Source of the DNA: BRHc4a sp049323915
GTDB taxonomy: Bacteria; Bacillota; Desulfotomaculia; Desulfotomaculales; Desulfocucumaceae
Direction: 5' to 3'
NCBI GenBank assembly: GCA_049323915.1
Contig: JBMOPC010000049.1
Span: 1 to 64,000, forward strand
Length of the DNA stretch: 64,000 nt
Below are positions 46,889 to 56,474 of this stretch, piece after piece; the stretch's first letter is position 1, and each line of letters begins with the position of its first letter. A program made the translations under genes and the position numbers. The notes beneath the pieces are model-generated. The model made no database searches and had not been told where the DNA came from. It was given only the letters and a program-made list of their open reading frames with translations.

Positions 46889-49800
46889 TCAGGATAATTC
46901 TCTTACAAAACCTTCCAAAACCTCAAGGTAGTGCTCGACTCCGTCTTCCAGCGACGGCGCCCTTAGTTTTATCTCGAAATCATCCCCCTGGGCGGAAAAC
47001 TTGACCCGGTTTTTGTATTCCTGCCCTATTTTAACCAGCCTGTCGCCGGTGAGGGGATGGCCGGGGGCAAACTGCAGCCTGAAATAACCAGACTGCCCGG
47101 CAATATTCCTTATCCTGAGACTGCCGGCGATAATTCTTATTCTGGCAACCCTCAAAAGACTTTCCACAGGGGGCGGGACATCCCCGAACCGGTCCACCAT
47201 CTCCTCCGCCAGGTCGTCTATCAGCGCTTCATCGCGGAAGCCCGCCATTCTCCTGTAAATCTCCACCTTTTGATTGGTGTCCGGTATATACCTGTCGGGT
47301 ATATACCCTTCCACAGGCAGCTCTATGGCTGTTTCCACCGGGCCCAGGCGCTCCTCTCCCCTGGCCTCCCTGACAGCCTCCTCCAAAAGGCGGCAGTACA
47401 GGTCAAAGCCCACGGCGTCTATGTGTCCGTGCTGCTCAGGCCCCAGCAGGTTGCCGGCGCCCCGTATTTCCAAGTCCCTCATGGCTATTTTGTAACCGGA
47501 CCCGAAGGCCGTGAACTCCTTTATGGCGGCCAGCCTTTTTTCAGCCACCTCATTCAGCACACGGTCCCGCCTGTAGGTAAAATAGGCATAGGCAAGCCGG
47601 TTTGAGCGGCCCACCCGGCCCCTGAGCTGGTATAGCTGTGACAGTCCCATATTGTTGGCGTCTTTCACTATCAGTGTATTGACGTTGGGAATGTCCAGCC
47701 CGCTTTCAATAATGGTGGTGCACAGCAGCACATCAAAGGCCCCGGCCATGAAATCAATCATTACCTGCTCCAGGTCGTCCTCCCTCATCTGTCCGTGGGC
47801 CACCGCCAGCCGTGCGTCCGGAACCAGGGCCTGAAGCCAGGCGGCCACGCTGTCCAGGTCTATTATCCTGTTGTGCACAAAGAATACCTGGCCGCCCCTT
47901 CCCATCTCCCTGTATATGGCCTCTCTGATCATATTGGAATCCTCTTCCAGCACATATGTCTGCACGGGAAAGCGGTTTTCCGGGGGGGTCTCCAGAAGGC
48001 TGGTGTCCCTCACCCCCACCAGCGACATATGAAGGGTCCTGGGAATTGGGGTGGCGGTCAGAGTAAGCACATCCACATTATGCTTCATCATTTTGAGCCT
48101 TTCCTTGTGTGCCACCCCGAAGCGCTGCTCCTCGTCCACCACCAGAAGTCCCAGGTTTTTGAACACAATATCCTCCTGCACCAGCCTGTGTGTTCCTATA
48201 ACTATATCCAGCTTGCCGGTGGAAAGGTCGTGCAGTATTTTTTTCTGCTCCCTGGGGGTGCGGAACCTGCTGAGCATTTCTATACTGATTGGGTAGGGAG
48301 AAAACCTTTCACGGAATGTGTTGAAGTGCTGCTGGGCCAGTATGGTGGTGGGCACCAGCACCGCCACCTGCTTGCCGTCCATCACGGCCTTGAAGGAAGC
48401 CCTCAGGGCCACCTCGGTTTTCCCATAACCCACGTCCCCGCAAAGCAGCCGGTCCATGGGCAGGCTCCGCTCCATATCCCCCTTGACTTCACCGATGGCG
48501 CGCAATTGATCGGGAGTCTCCTCGTAGGGAAAAGCCGACTCAAACTCCTTCTGCCAGACAGTATCGTGGCCAAAGGCATACCCCCGGGCATTTTGCCTTG
48601 CGGCGTAAAGGGCGATCAGCTCCTGGGCCATTTCCCTGACCGCTTCCTTTACCCTTCCCTTTACCCGGTTCCACTCGGCCCCTCCCAGCTTGGAAAGCTT
48701 TGGGGCGTCAGCCTCCCCCCCAAGGTATCTCTGTATAAGGCCCACCTGGTCGGTGGGCACATACAGTTTGTCCTCTCCGGCGTATCTGATGGCCAGATAG
48801 TCTTTTTGAATACCTGCTATGTCCAGCTTTTCAACGCCGGTATACCGGCCTATTCCATGATTGACATGGACGACGTAATCCCCGACTTTAAGGTCTGTAA
48901 AGGGCTCCAAGCGGTTTTTGGAACGGGCCCTCTCCCTGGACCTCTTATGGCGGCCGTACATTTCCGCCGTGGTAATCACGGCCAGCTTTCCGGCCGGCAA
49001 TTCAAAGCCGCCGGAAAGGCTGCCCTCGACTATCACAACATTACCCTGACGAATGCCCCCGGTAAGCGTTCCCACCCGGTAAGCGTCTATTTTGGCGTCC
49101 CTCATAACCTCCAGCAGCTGCCCCGCCCGGTCGGAGCTGCCTGCCAGAAGGGCCACGGCATAGCCCGCCCGCTTCCAGTTGAGCACCTCGTCGGCAAGAA
49201 TGTCCATGCGCCCCAAAAAGGCGTGCATCCCCTTGGCCGTAAACGTCAACACCCTGTCGGGGTTGATGTTGTGCGGCTGGCGCGGCAAAAAAGACATCAT
49301 CACCGAGACGAACCTGTCCAGGGACTTCCTTACGTCGTCCCACTGCACATACCCGTTGTACTGCCCGGGAAGGGCTTTTCCCCTGGCCAGCATATCGGTG
49401 TATGTCTCGGATCTTTCCCTGTGTATTACACCGGAAAGCTCTTTCAGCCTCTGGGGCTCGTCAACCAGGGCCAGGGAGCCGGGCGGAAAATAGTCTGCCA
49501 GGGTGACGGTTTCAGGGTAAAAATAGGGCAAAAACTGGTCCATCCCGGGAAAATAGATCCCGTCCGCTATTTTCTCCACAGCCCACCGGTAAGTTTCGGC
49601 AAGGGCCCTGGCATCACTGCTCCCGGCGCGGGAACTCTTTTTCAGCTGCGCTTTATATTCGGCCTCCAGCCTTTTAAGAGCTCCGTCACGGGCCTGTTCG
49701 CCAACCACCAGCTCCACCGCAGGCGAAATCTTTATTTTATTTATTTTTTCAACGGAACGCTGGGTATCCGCGTCAAAATACCTTATGGAATCAAGCTGGT

Positions 49801-50395
49801 CGTCAAAAAATTCCAGGCGGACCGGGTTGCCGGACATCACCGGAAACACGTCCACAATTCCGCCCCTGGCGCTGAACTGGCCCCTTCCCTCCACCATCTC
49901 GCAACACTCAAACCCCATGTTCACCAGCTGTCTTTTCAGATCTTCCGGTTTGATTACATCACCCACCGAAAGATTTATGCTGCCGGCGAAAAATATATCG
50001 GGAGGAGTCAGACGCCTGATAAAAGACTCCAGTGTGGCCACAACCACCACAGGCTCTCCGCCCGCAAGGGCTTCCATCACCCTGAGCCTTGCCTCCATAG
50101 GCTCCCTGCCGGCAGCCAGTATCTGGTAAGGCAAAAGCTGCAGAGCGGGAAAACAAATAATCTTCCTGCCCGGCAACAGGTTTGAAAGGTCATCCACCAT
50201 TACGGCGGCATCCTGATCACCGGGGGTCAGAACCAGTGCAGGCCCCCCGGTATGCTCCACAAGAGCTGCGGCCACGTATGCCTTTTGCGATCCGGCCAGG
50301 CCGAAAATCAGCTGTTGCCTTATTTTTCTGTCCAGCCCCTGACATACGCTCTTGTATTCACTCATCATTTCCAGGGGTGCCAGCAGTCCTCGCAT
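46889..50395 (-). CDS. mfd: transcription-repair coupling factor
   Basis: Removes RNA polymerase stalled at lesions and recruits UvrA. The 1168 residues show the UvrB-homologous N-terminus, the RNA-polymerase-interaction Tudor-like domain (about 490-570, VGDYVVHVNHGIGRYTGVEK), the RecG-like helicase core (GDVGYGKTEVALRA, VVDEEQRFG, TATPIPRTLHMSL, GRVGRS) and the C-terminal TRCF domain. Length matches the family. In B. subtilis the small gene fin separates pth and mfd; here a membrane protein takes that place. Confidence 0.97.
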   Translation of the reverse strand: MRGLLAPLEMMSEYKSVCQGLDRKIRQQLIFGLAGSQKAYVAAALVEHTGGPALVLTPGDQDAAVMVDDLSNLLPGRKIICFPALQLLPYQILAAGREPMEARLRVMEALAGGEPVVVVATLESFIRRLTPPDIFFAGSINLSVGDVIKPEDLKRQLVNMGFECCEMVEGRGQFSARGGIVDVFPVMSGNPVRLEFFDDQLDSIRYFDADTQRSVEKINKIKISPAVELVVGEQARDGALKRLEAEYKAQLKKSSRAGSSDARALAETYRWAVEKIADGIYFPGMDQFLPYFYPETVTLADYFPPGSLALVDEPQRLKELSGVIHRERSETYTDMLARGKALPGQYNGYVQWDDVRKSLDRFVSVMMSFLPRQPHNINPDRVLTFTAKGMHAFLGRMDILADEVLNWKRAGYAVALLAGSSDRAGQLLEVMRDAKIDAYRVGTLTGGIRQGNVVIVEGSLSGGFELPAGKLAVITTAEMYGRHKRSRERARSKNRLEPFTDLKVGDYVVHVNHGIGRYTGVEKLDIAGIQKDYLAIRYAGEDKLYVPTDQVGLIQRYLGGEADAPKLSKLGGAEWNRVKGRVKEAVREMAQELIALYAARQNARGYAFGHDTVWQKEFESAFPYEETPDQLRAIGEVKGDMERSLPMDRLLCGDVGYGKTEVALRASFKAVMDGKQVAVLVPTTILAQQHFNTFRERFSPYPISIEMLSRFRTPREQKKILHDLSTGKLDIVIGTHRLVQEDIVFKNLGLLVVDEEQRFGVAHKERLKMMKHNVDVLTLTATPIPRTLHMSLVGVRDTSLLETPPENRFPVQTYVLEEDSNMIREAIYREMGRGGQVFFVHNRIIDLDSVAAWLQALVPDARLAVAHGQMREDDLEQVMIDFMAGAFDVLLCTTIIESGLDIPNVNTLIVKDANNMGLSQLYQLRGRVGRSNRLAYAYFTYRRDRVLNEVAEKRLAAIKEFTAFGSGYKIAMRDLEIRGAGNLLGPEQHGHIDAVGFDLYCRLLEEAVREARGEERLGPVETAIELPVEGYIPDRYIPDTNQKVEIYRRMAGFRDEALIDDLAEEMVDRFGDVPPPVESLLRVARIRIIAGSLRIRNIAGQSGYFRLQFAPGHPLTGDRLVKIGQEYKNRVKFSAQGDDFEIKLRAPSLEDGVEHYLEVLEGFVRELS

Positions 50396-50441
50396 AAAAC
50401 ATCTCCTAACGAAATACCGCTTACATCATCAAAGCACGACG

Positions 50442-50474
50442 AAAAGAGCTTTGAGCGAGTGCTAAAGCTCTTTT
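50442..50474. terminator. hairpin between the membrane-protein gene and mfd
   Basis: AAAAGAGCTTTAGC and GCTCAAAGCTCTTTT pair on the minus strand, forming a long stem with terminal U-rich ends on either strand. It could terminate the upstream gene. Confidence 0.6.
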
Positions 50475-50521
50475 ACAAGCCTTATAACCGAGGATATTAT
50501 ATCTTCGATGTCCGGGGACCG

Positions 50522-50920
50522 TCAAGGGTTCCGGGCCGACAGCCTTAAAACCAGTGTATTCCATGCCATGTGCGCGGCTATAGCCGCAAGAACCGCCGTT
50601 AGTACGGTATACCCCGCCGCCAGCGTAAAAAAAGTTATCAGCCCGAAGACCGTGTGGGCCATCACTCCGAATAATGCCGCCAGCAGCCTGAACCTGCCTC
50701 CCCATACGCAGTCCCCGGCGGCCTCAAGAATCCCGAACAATATGTGGGTGCCCGGTACAGCAACATTGAAAACAATGGCCGACCCTGTCTTGAGCCACTC
50801 CTCGGCAAGGGGGGCAAAAAAAGTTACTCCCGCCCTCCCGGCCCTTTTAAACAAAAAGTTGAAAGCAGCGGCAAAACCGGCCGCCACTGTCGCCGACAAC
50901 AGCACTTTAACCAGATACAT
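50522..50920 (-). CDS. small polytopic membrane protein with CPBP/PrsW-like motifs
   Basis: A 132-residue hydrophobic protein with about four membrane segments. It contains EEWLK (in APLAEEWLKTG), HILFGILEAAGD, AHTVFGLITFF and HMAWNTLVL, which resemble the EExxK / HxxFG / HxxWN pattern of CPBP and PrsW intramembrane proteases, though it is shorter than these. The start is set at MYLVKVLL because GAGGAG lies about 9 bp before it; an upstream GTG would overlap that site. Protease activity is only a suggestion. Confidence 0.6.
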   Translation of the reverse strand: MYLVKVLLSATVAAGFAAAFNFLFKRAGRAGVTFFAPLAEEWLKTGSAIVFNVAVPGTHILFGILEAAGDCVWGGRFRLLAALFGVMAHTVFGLITFFTLAAGYTVLTAVLAAIAAHMAWNTLVLRLSARNP

Positions 50921-50997
50921 TTTATATAGTCTCCTCACGCCGGGCGGCCTGCGATACCATATATTTATATATTTGACATAAAGCAGTTCTTTCTATA

Positions 50998-51567
50998 CTA
51001 TGCCTGGCGGTTATACCTGTTCATGGCGGCGTCAATACCCTCATTAATCAGGGTGATTACAGCTTCGGCCGCCCTTTCCAGGGCCTCCCCGGCCAGTTTT
51101 TCCTCCTCTTCCGAAAGCCTTCCAAGCACCCAGTCAGCCGTGTCGTATCCGGGGTTGGGAGGCCTGCCCACACCTATGCGGACCCGGGCAAAACCACCTG
51201 TGCCTGTTTTTTCGATAATGGACTCCATTCCCCTGTGGCCCCCGTGTCCACCATGGGGCCTCAGCCTTATTTTCCCGGGCGGCAGGTCCACGTCATCATA
51301 GGCCACCACCAAATCCGAAGGTGTTGCCTTAAACCAGTTCATCAGAGCGGCCACAGAGTTGCCGCTGAGGTTCATATAGGTTTGAGGCTTTGCCAGTATG
51401 ACTGTCTTTCCGTGCAATAGGCCCCTGCCGGTAATAGATTTAAAAAGATTTTTATCAACAGGCGTATTGAGCCGGGCGGCCAGGAGGTCCACCAGCCTGA
51501 AGCCCATGTTATGCCTGGTGAAGGCATACTCCCTTCCGGGATTTCCAAGCCCCACCACCAAATACAT
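50998..51567 (-). CDS. pth: peptidyl-tRNA hydrolase
   Basis: Releases tRNA from prematurely dropped peptidyl-tRNA. The 189 residues contain VGLGNPGREYAFTRHNMGF with the catalytic His, KPQTYMNLSGNSV, VVAYDDVDLPPGKIRLRP and GGHGGHRGMESII. Length matches the family. As in B. subtilis (spoVC) it lies between rplY/ctc and mfd. Confidence 0.97.
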   Translation of the reverse strand: MYLVVGLGNPGREYAFTRHNMGFRLVDLLAARLNTPVDKNLFKSITGRGLLHGKTVILAKPQTYMNLSGNSVAALMNWFKATPSDLVVAYDDVDLPPGKIRLRPHGGHGGHRGMESIIEKTGTGGFARVRIGVGRPPNPGYDTADWVLGRLSEEEEKLAGEALERAAEAVITLINEGIDAAMNRYNRQA

Positions 51568-51644
51568 GGCTATTCCTCCAATATTATGATTTACTAACCG
51601 ACAGGGCTATTTTAACCCGGAATTGGAGGCTTTTTCAATATAAG

Positions 51645-51770
51645 AAAAAAGGGGCTGCGCCCCTTCGGACGGTATAGACGTCCTACCCCCACTAAAGCAA
51701 GGGGGCACTCCCCCTTGGAACCCCCGTGTACAGGAAATTATCCACAGAATTCCTTTGGAGCATACTTTCC
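51645..51770 (+). repeat. dispersed intergenic element, copy 2, with DnaA-box sequence
   Basis: Nearly the same sequence as 29106-29232: GGGGCTGCGCCCC hairpin, GGACGGTATAGACGTCC, the GGGGG/CCCCC stem, and AGGAAATTATCCACAGAATTCC with TTATCCACA at 51738-51746. The right inverted arm has one mismatch (ATACTTTCC). It lies between pth and the next minus-strand gene. Confidence 0.85.
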
Positions 51771-51780
51771 ATTATCAATA

Positions 51781-51806
51781 AATAAGCCCCCTGTTCAAGG
51801 GGGCTT
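51781..51806 (-). terminator. terminator after the 51818-52273 gene
   Basis: On the minus strand AAGCCCCCTTGAACAGGGGGCTT followed by ATTTATT. The stem is strong but the T tract is mixed. Confidence 0.65.
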
Positions 51807-51817
51807 TTGCCGGTGTT

Positions 51818-52273
51818 TTACAGTATTCCCGGCACGGTGGTCACCACTTCGGGCTGAACTTCCGTGATAAGCGGACCGCCGGGAACAACGGCCGCCAGCG
51901 CCATCATGGGTATTAATACTACACACATGCTTCCTCCCATCATTACATGGAGTTCAATATAGTCCATTCCGACTTCGTGGAGCATGCCTGTAATCCCCAT
52001 GGTTCCCGTCGCAGGCACCACTCCGGTTCCGGCAGATGGGAAAAGCGGAACCGCTCCCACAGGGCCCATGCCCATTACATAGACGGTCACCTGCAGCCCC
52101 TTCAGCTTTTTAAGCCTCTTGCTTAAAGTATCCATCATATGCATGTCGTCTTTGTGGTCCGGAGGACACATGGTGGGCGGCGGAAACATGGTAGGCAGTA
52201 CGGGCCCGGGCATGTACCCGGAGACGTCAACACCCTCAATCTTGGCTTCTACTCTATCTTTTTCATCGGACAT
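51818..52273 (-). CDS. hypothetical protein, possibly DUF2642/LSM-like spore-associated
   Basis: A 151-residue protein with a Pro/Met-rich N-terminal part (PGPVLPTMFPPPTMCPPD), then LSKRLKKLKGLQVTVYVMG, a Gly-rich stretch and GITGMLHEVGMDYIELHVMM followed by a hydrophobic segment. The pattern 'L..LKG..V.V......G.L..VG.DYI.L' recalls DUF2642-type coat-associated proteins, but the resemblance is weak. It lies between rplY and pth. No firm function. Confidence 0.55.
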   Translation of the reverse strand: MSDEKDRVEAKIEGVDVSGYMPGPVLPTMFPPPTMCPPDHKDDMHMMDTLSKRLKKLKGLQVTVYVMGMGPVGAVPLFPSAGTGVVPATGTMGITGMLHEVGMDYIELHVMMGGSMCVVLIPMMALAAVVPGGPLITEVQPEVVTTVPGIL

Positions 52274-52354
52274 ATAATAGCCCCCTTTTTTTATTTCTGT
52301 GATACAAAATATGCCGGGGGCATTGTATTGGTGATAATTAACAAAATATTGCCT

Positions 52355-52981
52355 TTATTTCCCTTCTCTGCCTTCTTCGTCACCGTTAACGGCGCCCTCA
52401 GTCTCAGCAGCCTCTTTAGGGGCTACCTCCACGGCATCCGCATCCGGAGATAAAACGGTAACCACGGTGGCGTCCTCATCGCTTAAAATGTTTATCCCCT
52501 CCGGTATGCCAAGATCAATGACCGAGAGGCTGTCCCCGGGCTTCATGCCGGATATGTCCACCGTTATCTGGTCGGGTATATCGGCGGGAAGGCATGATAT
52601 CTCCAGTCGTCTTAACACAGGCCGGGCCATTCCCCCGTCAACCTCCCCTCGAATAACCACAGGCACCGAGGTGTGAATCCTGTCATGCATTGAGATTTGC
52701 TGGAAATCAGCGTGTATTATTTCTTTTTTCAGCGGGTCGTACTGCAGATCCCTCACCATTACCTTGTAAGGCCCGCCGTTACCTGCAACCTCCAGGTTGA
52801 TTATAGTGTTTCTGCCTGTGTGCAAGGCGTGCTGCAATTCCTTTCCGGGAACCTCCAGAGGCACGTTTCCCACATTTTTCCCGTAAAGAACGGCCGGCAC
52901 CATCCCTTTGCCATAAAGGCTTTTGCGGTAGCTCTTGGTCATATTTTTACGGACAGACGCTTCCAGATGGTACTCAGTCAT
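52355..52981 (-). CDS. rplY: 50S ribosomal protein L25/general stress protein Ctc
   Basis: Binds 5S rRNA in the large subunit. The 208 residues include the L25 N-terminal domain (about 1-95; KSYRKSLYGKGMVPAVLYGK, KVMVRDLQYDPLKKEIIHAD) and the TL5/Ctc-type C-terminal beta domain (about 96-190), ending in an acidic tail. Length is typical of the Ctc form. It sits between prs and pth, as in B. subtilis. CGGAGG precedes the ATG. Confidence 0.95.
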   Translation of the reverse strand: MTEYHLEASVRKNMTKSYRKSLYGKGMVPAVLYGKNVGNVPLEVPGKELQHALHTGRNTIINLEVAGNGGPYKVMVRDLQYDPLKKEIIHADFQQISMHDRIHTSVPVVIRGEVDGGMARPVLRRLEISCLPADIPDQITVDISGMKPGDSLSVIDLGIPEGINILSDEDATVVTVLSPDADAVEVAPKEAAETEGAVNGDEEGREGK

Positions 52982-53141
52982 AATAACCTCCGATAATTAT
53001 AACTTTTTAAAGCTAGTATTCCCTTTATTTGTCATATAAATCCGCTTTGACGCATAGCAATAAATATAACTAAACTTCCTAGAGAGGTTAGAATTCAGAA
53101 GTCAATCGTTTTTTATTTTGATAAAAAGGGGGGTCAGTACT

Positions 53142-53972
53142 TTGCGCAAGAGCAAGCAGTTTCAGGGCATGTCCGTGGTGAGCCTGGAGGAGGGCCAGCA
53201 AATCGGATCCGTAGGGGGATTGGTGATCAACCCCGCCCTTAAAAATGTGGCCGCCCTGATAATAGATCAAAAAGGCTGGTTCAGAGAGCAAAAATTTATC
53301 CCTTTCAGCAAGGTGCACAGCATAGGTGATGATGTAATCACCATCGACCGCGTAAACCGGGCCGAGAAGGGGACCAGCCTGCCGGAAATACTGAAGCTTT
53401 TCAAAGAAAGGGTAAACATTACAGGCTCCCGTCTTGTAGCTGAAAACGGGGCGGTGCTGGGAGTGGTGGAGGAGTATTATGTGGACCTGCAGACAGGTGA
53501 TATCGTAGGACTGGAGTTCTCCGGGGGAACTATGAACAATCTGTTCAGGGGAAGTGCCTTTCTGGACATCAATTATATACGCACCCTCGGGGCATCAATC
53601 ATTATCTGCAACAACTCCTCGCTTGAAAATATTGTCAGGATGGACGGGGGTCTGCAGGAAACTCTAAAGAGTTTCCGCGAAAACACCGGTCACCTTCTGG
53701 GAACCACATTCCAGAAAACCAGGGATTTGGGCAAAAGTATCAACCAGTCCATTGAAAAGTTAAGAAGAGAAAAGAAATCCAACGGGGACAGCCGGAACGA
53801 AGAATCGTCGCCCGAATGTGGCGGTAAATCAAACAGGGGAACCTGCGGCTGCGGACACCATGAAAAAGACGGCATTGAAACCGGGGAAGCGCCGCAAGCC
53901 GCCGAGGCCTCTGTTTTCAAGACTCCTGAGGACACTGACGCAGCCGGCCAGCCTCCCCGCAAAGAAAATTAA
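53142..53972 (+). CDS. PRC-barrel domain protein with Cys-rich tail
   Basis: The 276-residue product carries two PRC-barrel repeats (about 5-75, GQQIGSVGGLVINP; and about 80-150, GAVLGVVEEYYVDL), then a charged helical stretch and a tail with CGGKSNRGTCGCGHH. PRC barrels often bind other proteins or RNA. The start is TTG with AAGGGGGG 8 bp upstream; the frame extends eight codons further without a site. It is plus-strand between rplY and prs, ending 7 bp from the prs stop. No operon partners are seen. Confidence 0.75.
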   Translation: MRKSKQFQGMSVVSLEEGQQIGSVGGLVINPALKNVAALIIDQKGWFREQKFIPFSKVHSIGDDVITIDRVNRAEKGTSLPEILKLFKERVNITGSRLVAENGAVLGVVEEYYVDLQTGDIVGLEFSGGTMNNLFRGSAFLDINYIRTLGASIIICNNSSLENIVRMDGGLQETLKSFRENTGHLLGTTFQKTRDLGKSINQSIEKLRREKKSNGDSRNEESSPECGGKSNRGTCGCGHHEKDGIETGEAPQAAEASVFKTPEDTDAAGQPPRKEN

Positions 53973-53979
53973 ATATCTT

Positions 53980-54927
53980 CTAGGCATCAAAAAGTTTGCT
54001 AACACTGAGGTCTTCGTGAATCCTTATGATGGCCTCCCCCAGCAGCGGGGCCACCGAGAGTATTTTCATCTTGGGGATTACCTTTTCCTGCGGAACGTGA
54101 ATTGTGTTGGTCACCAGCACTTCCTTCACCGGGGCCTCCTCCAGCCGCTTCAGGGCCGGGCCGCTCAAAACCGGGTGGGTGCAGCAGATGTATATATCCT
54201 TAGCCCCCCATTCTTTCAGCGCCTTGGCCCCCTGGGCGATGGTGCCCGCTGTGTCTATTATGTCGTCAATCATTATTACATTGCGACCCTTTATTTCCCC
54301 TATGATATTCATAATCTCCGCCACGTTGGGCTCGGGGCGGCGCTTGTCAATTATGGCAATGGGTGCGCCGATGCGCTCCGCAAGGTCCCTGGCCCTTGTC
54401 ACACCGCCCAGGTCCGGCGAGACAACGGTGAGGTCGCTAAGTTTTTGCTGAATGAAATACTGGGCCAGAATGGGCACACATGGCAGGTGATCAACGGGTA
54501 TATCAAAAAATCCCTGAATCTGTCCCGCGTGAAGGTCCATGGTTATCACCCTCCTGGCGCCGCTGGCATGGAGCAGGTTTGCCACCAGCTTTGCCGTGAT
54601 GGGGTCCCTGGCCCTTGTCTTACGGTCCTGGCGGGCATAGCCATAATAGGGCAAAACGGCCGTTATCCTCCTGGCCGAGGCCCTCCGCACCGCGTCAACC
54701 ATTATGAGCAGCTCCATTAAATGCTCATTAACGGGTGTGTTGGTGGGCTGGACTATAAAAACGTCCGCTCCCCTTACGCTTTCGTTTATTTTTACCTGAA
54801 TCTCGCCGTCGCTGAAGCGGCTCACCTTGGCCGAACCCACCGAAACACCGAGGTATTGGGCTATTTCCCCGGCCAGGCGGGGATTGGAGTTGCCGGTAAA
54901 AATTTTTAGCCTTCTGCGGGATGTCAT
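53980..54927 (-). CDS. prs: ribose-phosphate pyrophosphokinase
   Basis: Makes PRPP from ribose 5-phosphate and ATP for nucleotide, NAD, His and Trp synthesis. The 315 residues include FSDGEIQVKINESVRGADVF, YYGYARQDRKTRARDPITAK, MDLHAGQIQGFFDIPVDHL and the PRPP-binding VIMIDDIIDTAGTI. glmU lies 23 bp upstream, the classical glmU-prs pair. Confidence 0.98.
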   Translation of the reverse strand: MTSRRRLKIFTGNSNPRLAGEIAQYLGVSVGSAKVSRFSDGEIQVKINESVRGADVFIVQPTNTPVNEHLMELLIMVDAVRRASARRITAVLPYYGYARQDRKTRARDPITAKLVANLLHASGARRVITMDLHAGQIQGFFDIPVDHLPCVPILAQYFIQQKLSDLTVVSPDLGGVTRARDLAERIGAPIAIIDKRRPEPNVAEIMNIIGEIKGRNVIMIDDIIDTAGTIAQGAKALKEWGAKDIYICCTHPVLSGPALKRLEEAPVKEVLVTNTIHVPQEKVIPKMKILSVAPLLGEAIIRIHEDLSVSKLFDA

Positions 54928-54950
54928 GGAAGTATACCTCCGTACTCATC

Positions 54951-56330
54951 TCACTTCTGATCTTTTGGTGATCTTTTTCTGCGGGACCAGTTGGGAATTA
55001 TCTTTTGCGGCTCCCTGGTCACCCCCAGGGCATGGTCCGGAACATCCTTCGTGATGGTGGATCCGGCGCCTGTAACCGCCCCCTCGCCCACCCTCACCGG
55101 GGCCACCAGGTTGGTGTTGCTGCCGATAAAGGCATTGTCACCAATAATGGTCTTCCATTTTTTCTCTCCGTCATAGTTACAGGTTATTGTTCCCGCCCCC
55201 ACATTGACATTTTGGCCCAGGAGAGCGTCACCCACGTAGCTGAGGTGCGGGACCTTGCTGCCGCCGCCTATCTCCGCCTTTTTGAGCTCTACGAAATCCC
55301 CCACCCTGACCCGGTCGCCAATGCTGCAGCCCGGCCGTATGTAAGAGTACGGGCCGATAGTGCAGCCGCTGCCGATCTCACTTTCTTCTATAACGGACTG
55401 CCTGACTGTAACGTTATCTTTTATGCGGGCCGAAATAATCCGTGTGAAGGGACCTATTTCACATCCCTCCCCGATTACGGCGCCGCCCTCCACTATTGTC
55501 CCCGGGTAAATGACGGTATCCCGCCCTATGCTTACACCGGCGTCAATATAAACGGCATTGGGGTCAATCATGGTTACTCCCGACAGCATCAGACCCCTGT
55601 TGATACTGATCCTCATGGCGGCCTGGGCAAAGGCCAGCTGGGAGCGGTCATTCACTCCCATTACCTCAACAGGGTCGGCCCCGGAAACAGCGGAAACCAC
55701 CCTGCCTTCCCCGACAAATTTTCCCACCAGGTCGGGAAGGTAATACTCCCCCTGTGCATTGTCGGGCCTTATCAGTGCCAGAGCTTCGAAAAGCCCCCGG
55801 GATTTGAAACAGTATATACCGGTGTTTATTTCACTTACCAGCAGTTCTTCCGGGGAGGCATCCTTTTGTTCAACAATCCTTACCACAGATCCGGCGTCAT
55901 TTCTTATCACCCTGCCGTAGCCCCCGGGATTGTCCAGAACGGCAGTGAGCACGGTGGCCCAGGCGCCGCTTTCCCGGTGGGCCGATACAAGATCCTTTAA
56001 CATGTCCGCCGAGATAAGCGGAGTATCCCCGCAAAGCACCAGTATGTCGCCCTCATAATCTTTTAAAGGTCCGGCTGCCTGATGAAGTGCGTGGGCGGTG
56101 CCAAGCTGTTCATGCTGGCAGACCGTTTCCGCCTGCCCCTCCACCGCCTGTGCCACCAAGTCCCCGCCAAAGCCAACCACTGCGACTATCCTGTCGGACC
56201 CCGCATCCCTTGCCGCCTTCAGCACGTGACTAATCATGGACATTCCGCAGACCTTATGCAAAACCTTCGGCAGCTCCGATTTCATTCTTGTGCCTTTGCC
56301 GGCAGCAAGGACAACGGTTGCCAGGCCCAT
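54951..56330 (-). CDS. glmU: bifunctional N-acetylglucosamine-1-phosphate uridyltransferase / glucosamine-1-phosphate acetyltransferase
   Basis: Produces UDP-GlcNAc for peptidoglycan. The 459 residues have an N-terminal pyrophosphorylase (VVLAAGKGTRMKSELPKVLH; GDTPLIS) and a C-terminal left-handed beta-helix with hexapeptide repeats (about 250-440) ending with GITREPQK-type sequence. The frame is open 12 codons upstream, but MGLATVVLAAGKG is the usual start. It is coupled to prs and follows spoVG, as in B. subtilis. Confidence 0.97.
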   Translation of the reverse strand: MGLATVVLAAGKGTRMKSELPKVLHKVCGMSMISHVLKAARDAGSDRIVAVVGFGGDLVAQAVEGQAETVCQHEQLGTAHALHQAAGPLKDYEGDILVLCGDTPLISADMLKDLVSAHRESGAWATVLTAVLDNPGGYGRVIRNDAGSVVRIVEQKDASPEELLVSEINTGIYCFKSRGLFEALALIRPDNAQGEYYLPDLVGKFVGEGRVVSAVSGADPVEVMGVNDRSQLAFAQAAMRISINRGLMLSGVTMIDPNAVYIDAGVSIGRDTVIYPGTIVEGGAVIGEGCEIGPFTRIISARIKDNVTVRQSVIEESEIGSGCTIGPYSYIRPGCSIGDRVRVGDFVELKKAEIGGGSKVPHLSYVGDALLGQNVNVGAGTITCNYDGEKKWKTIIGDNAFIGSNTNLVAPVRVGEGAVTGAGSTITKDVPDHALGVTREPQKIIPNWSRRKRSPKDQK

Positions 56331-56430
56331 CTCCCAGCCCGCCTTTCCAAACAAAAAATAGTACAAACTTTTTAATTCAACAAAAATCGAGATTTCCCTT
56401 TAGCATTAACTATTTTTTGAGTTTTCACAC

Positions 56431-56452
56431 AAAAAGAGAGCCTTACGCTCCC
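56431..56452 (-). terminator. terminator after spoVG
   Basis: On the minus strand GGGAGC, loop GTAAG, GCTCTC, followed by TTTTTGTG. Confidence 0.65.
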
Positions 56453-56474
56453 TTGATGTTAACCTTGTATGCTG

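Noticed and set aside
47795..50185. A 796-codon plus-strand open frame opposite mfd
   Set aside because: Entirely antisense to the conserved mfd gene, with no domain signature; long antisense frames are expected at this GC content.
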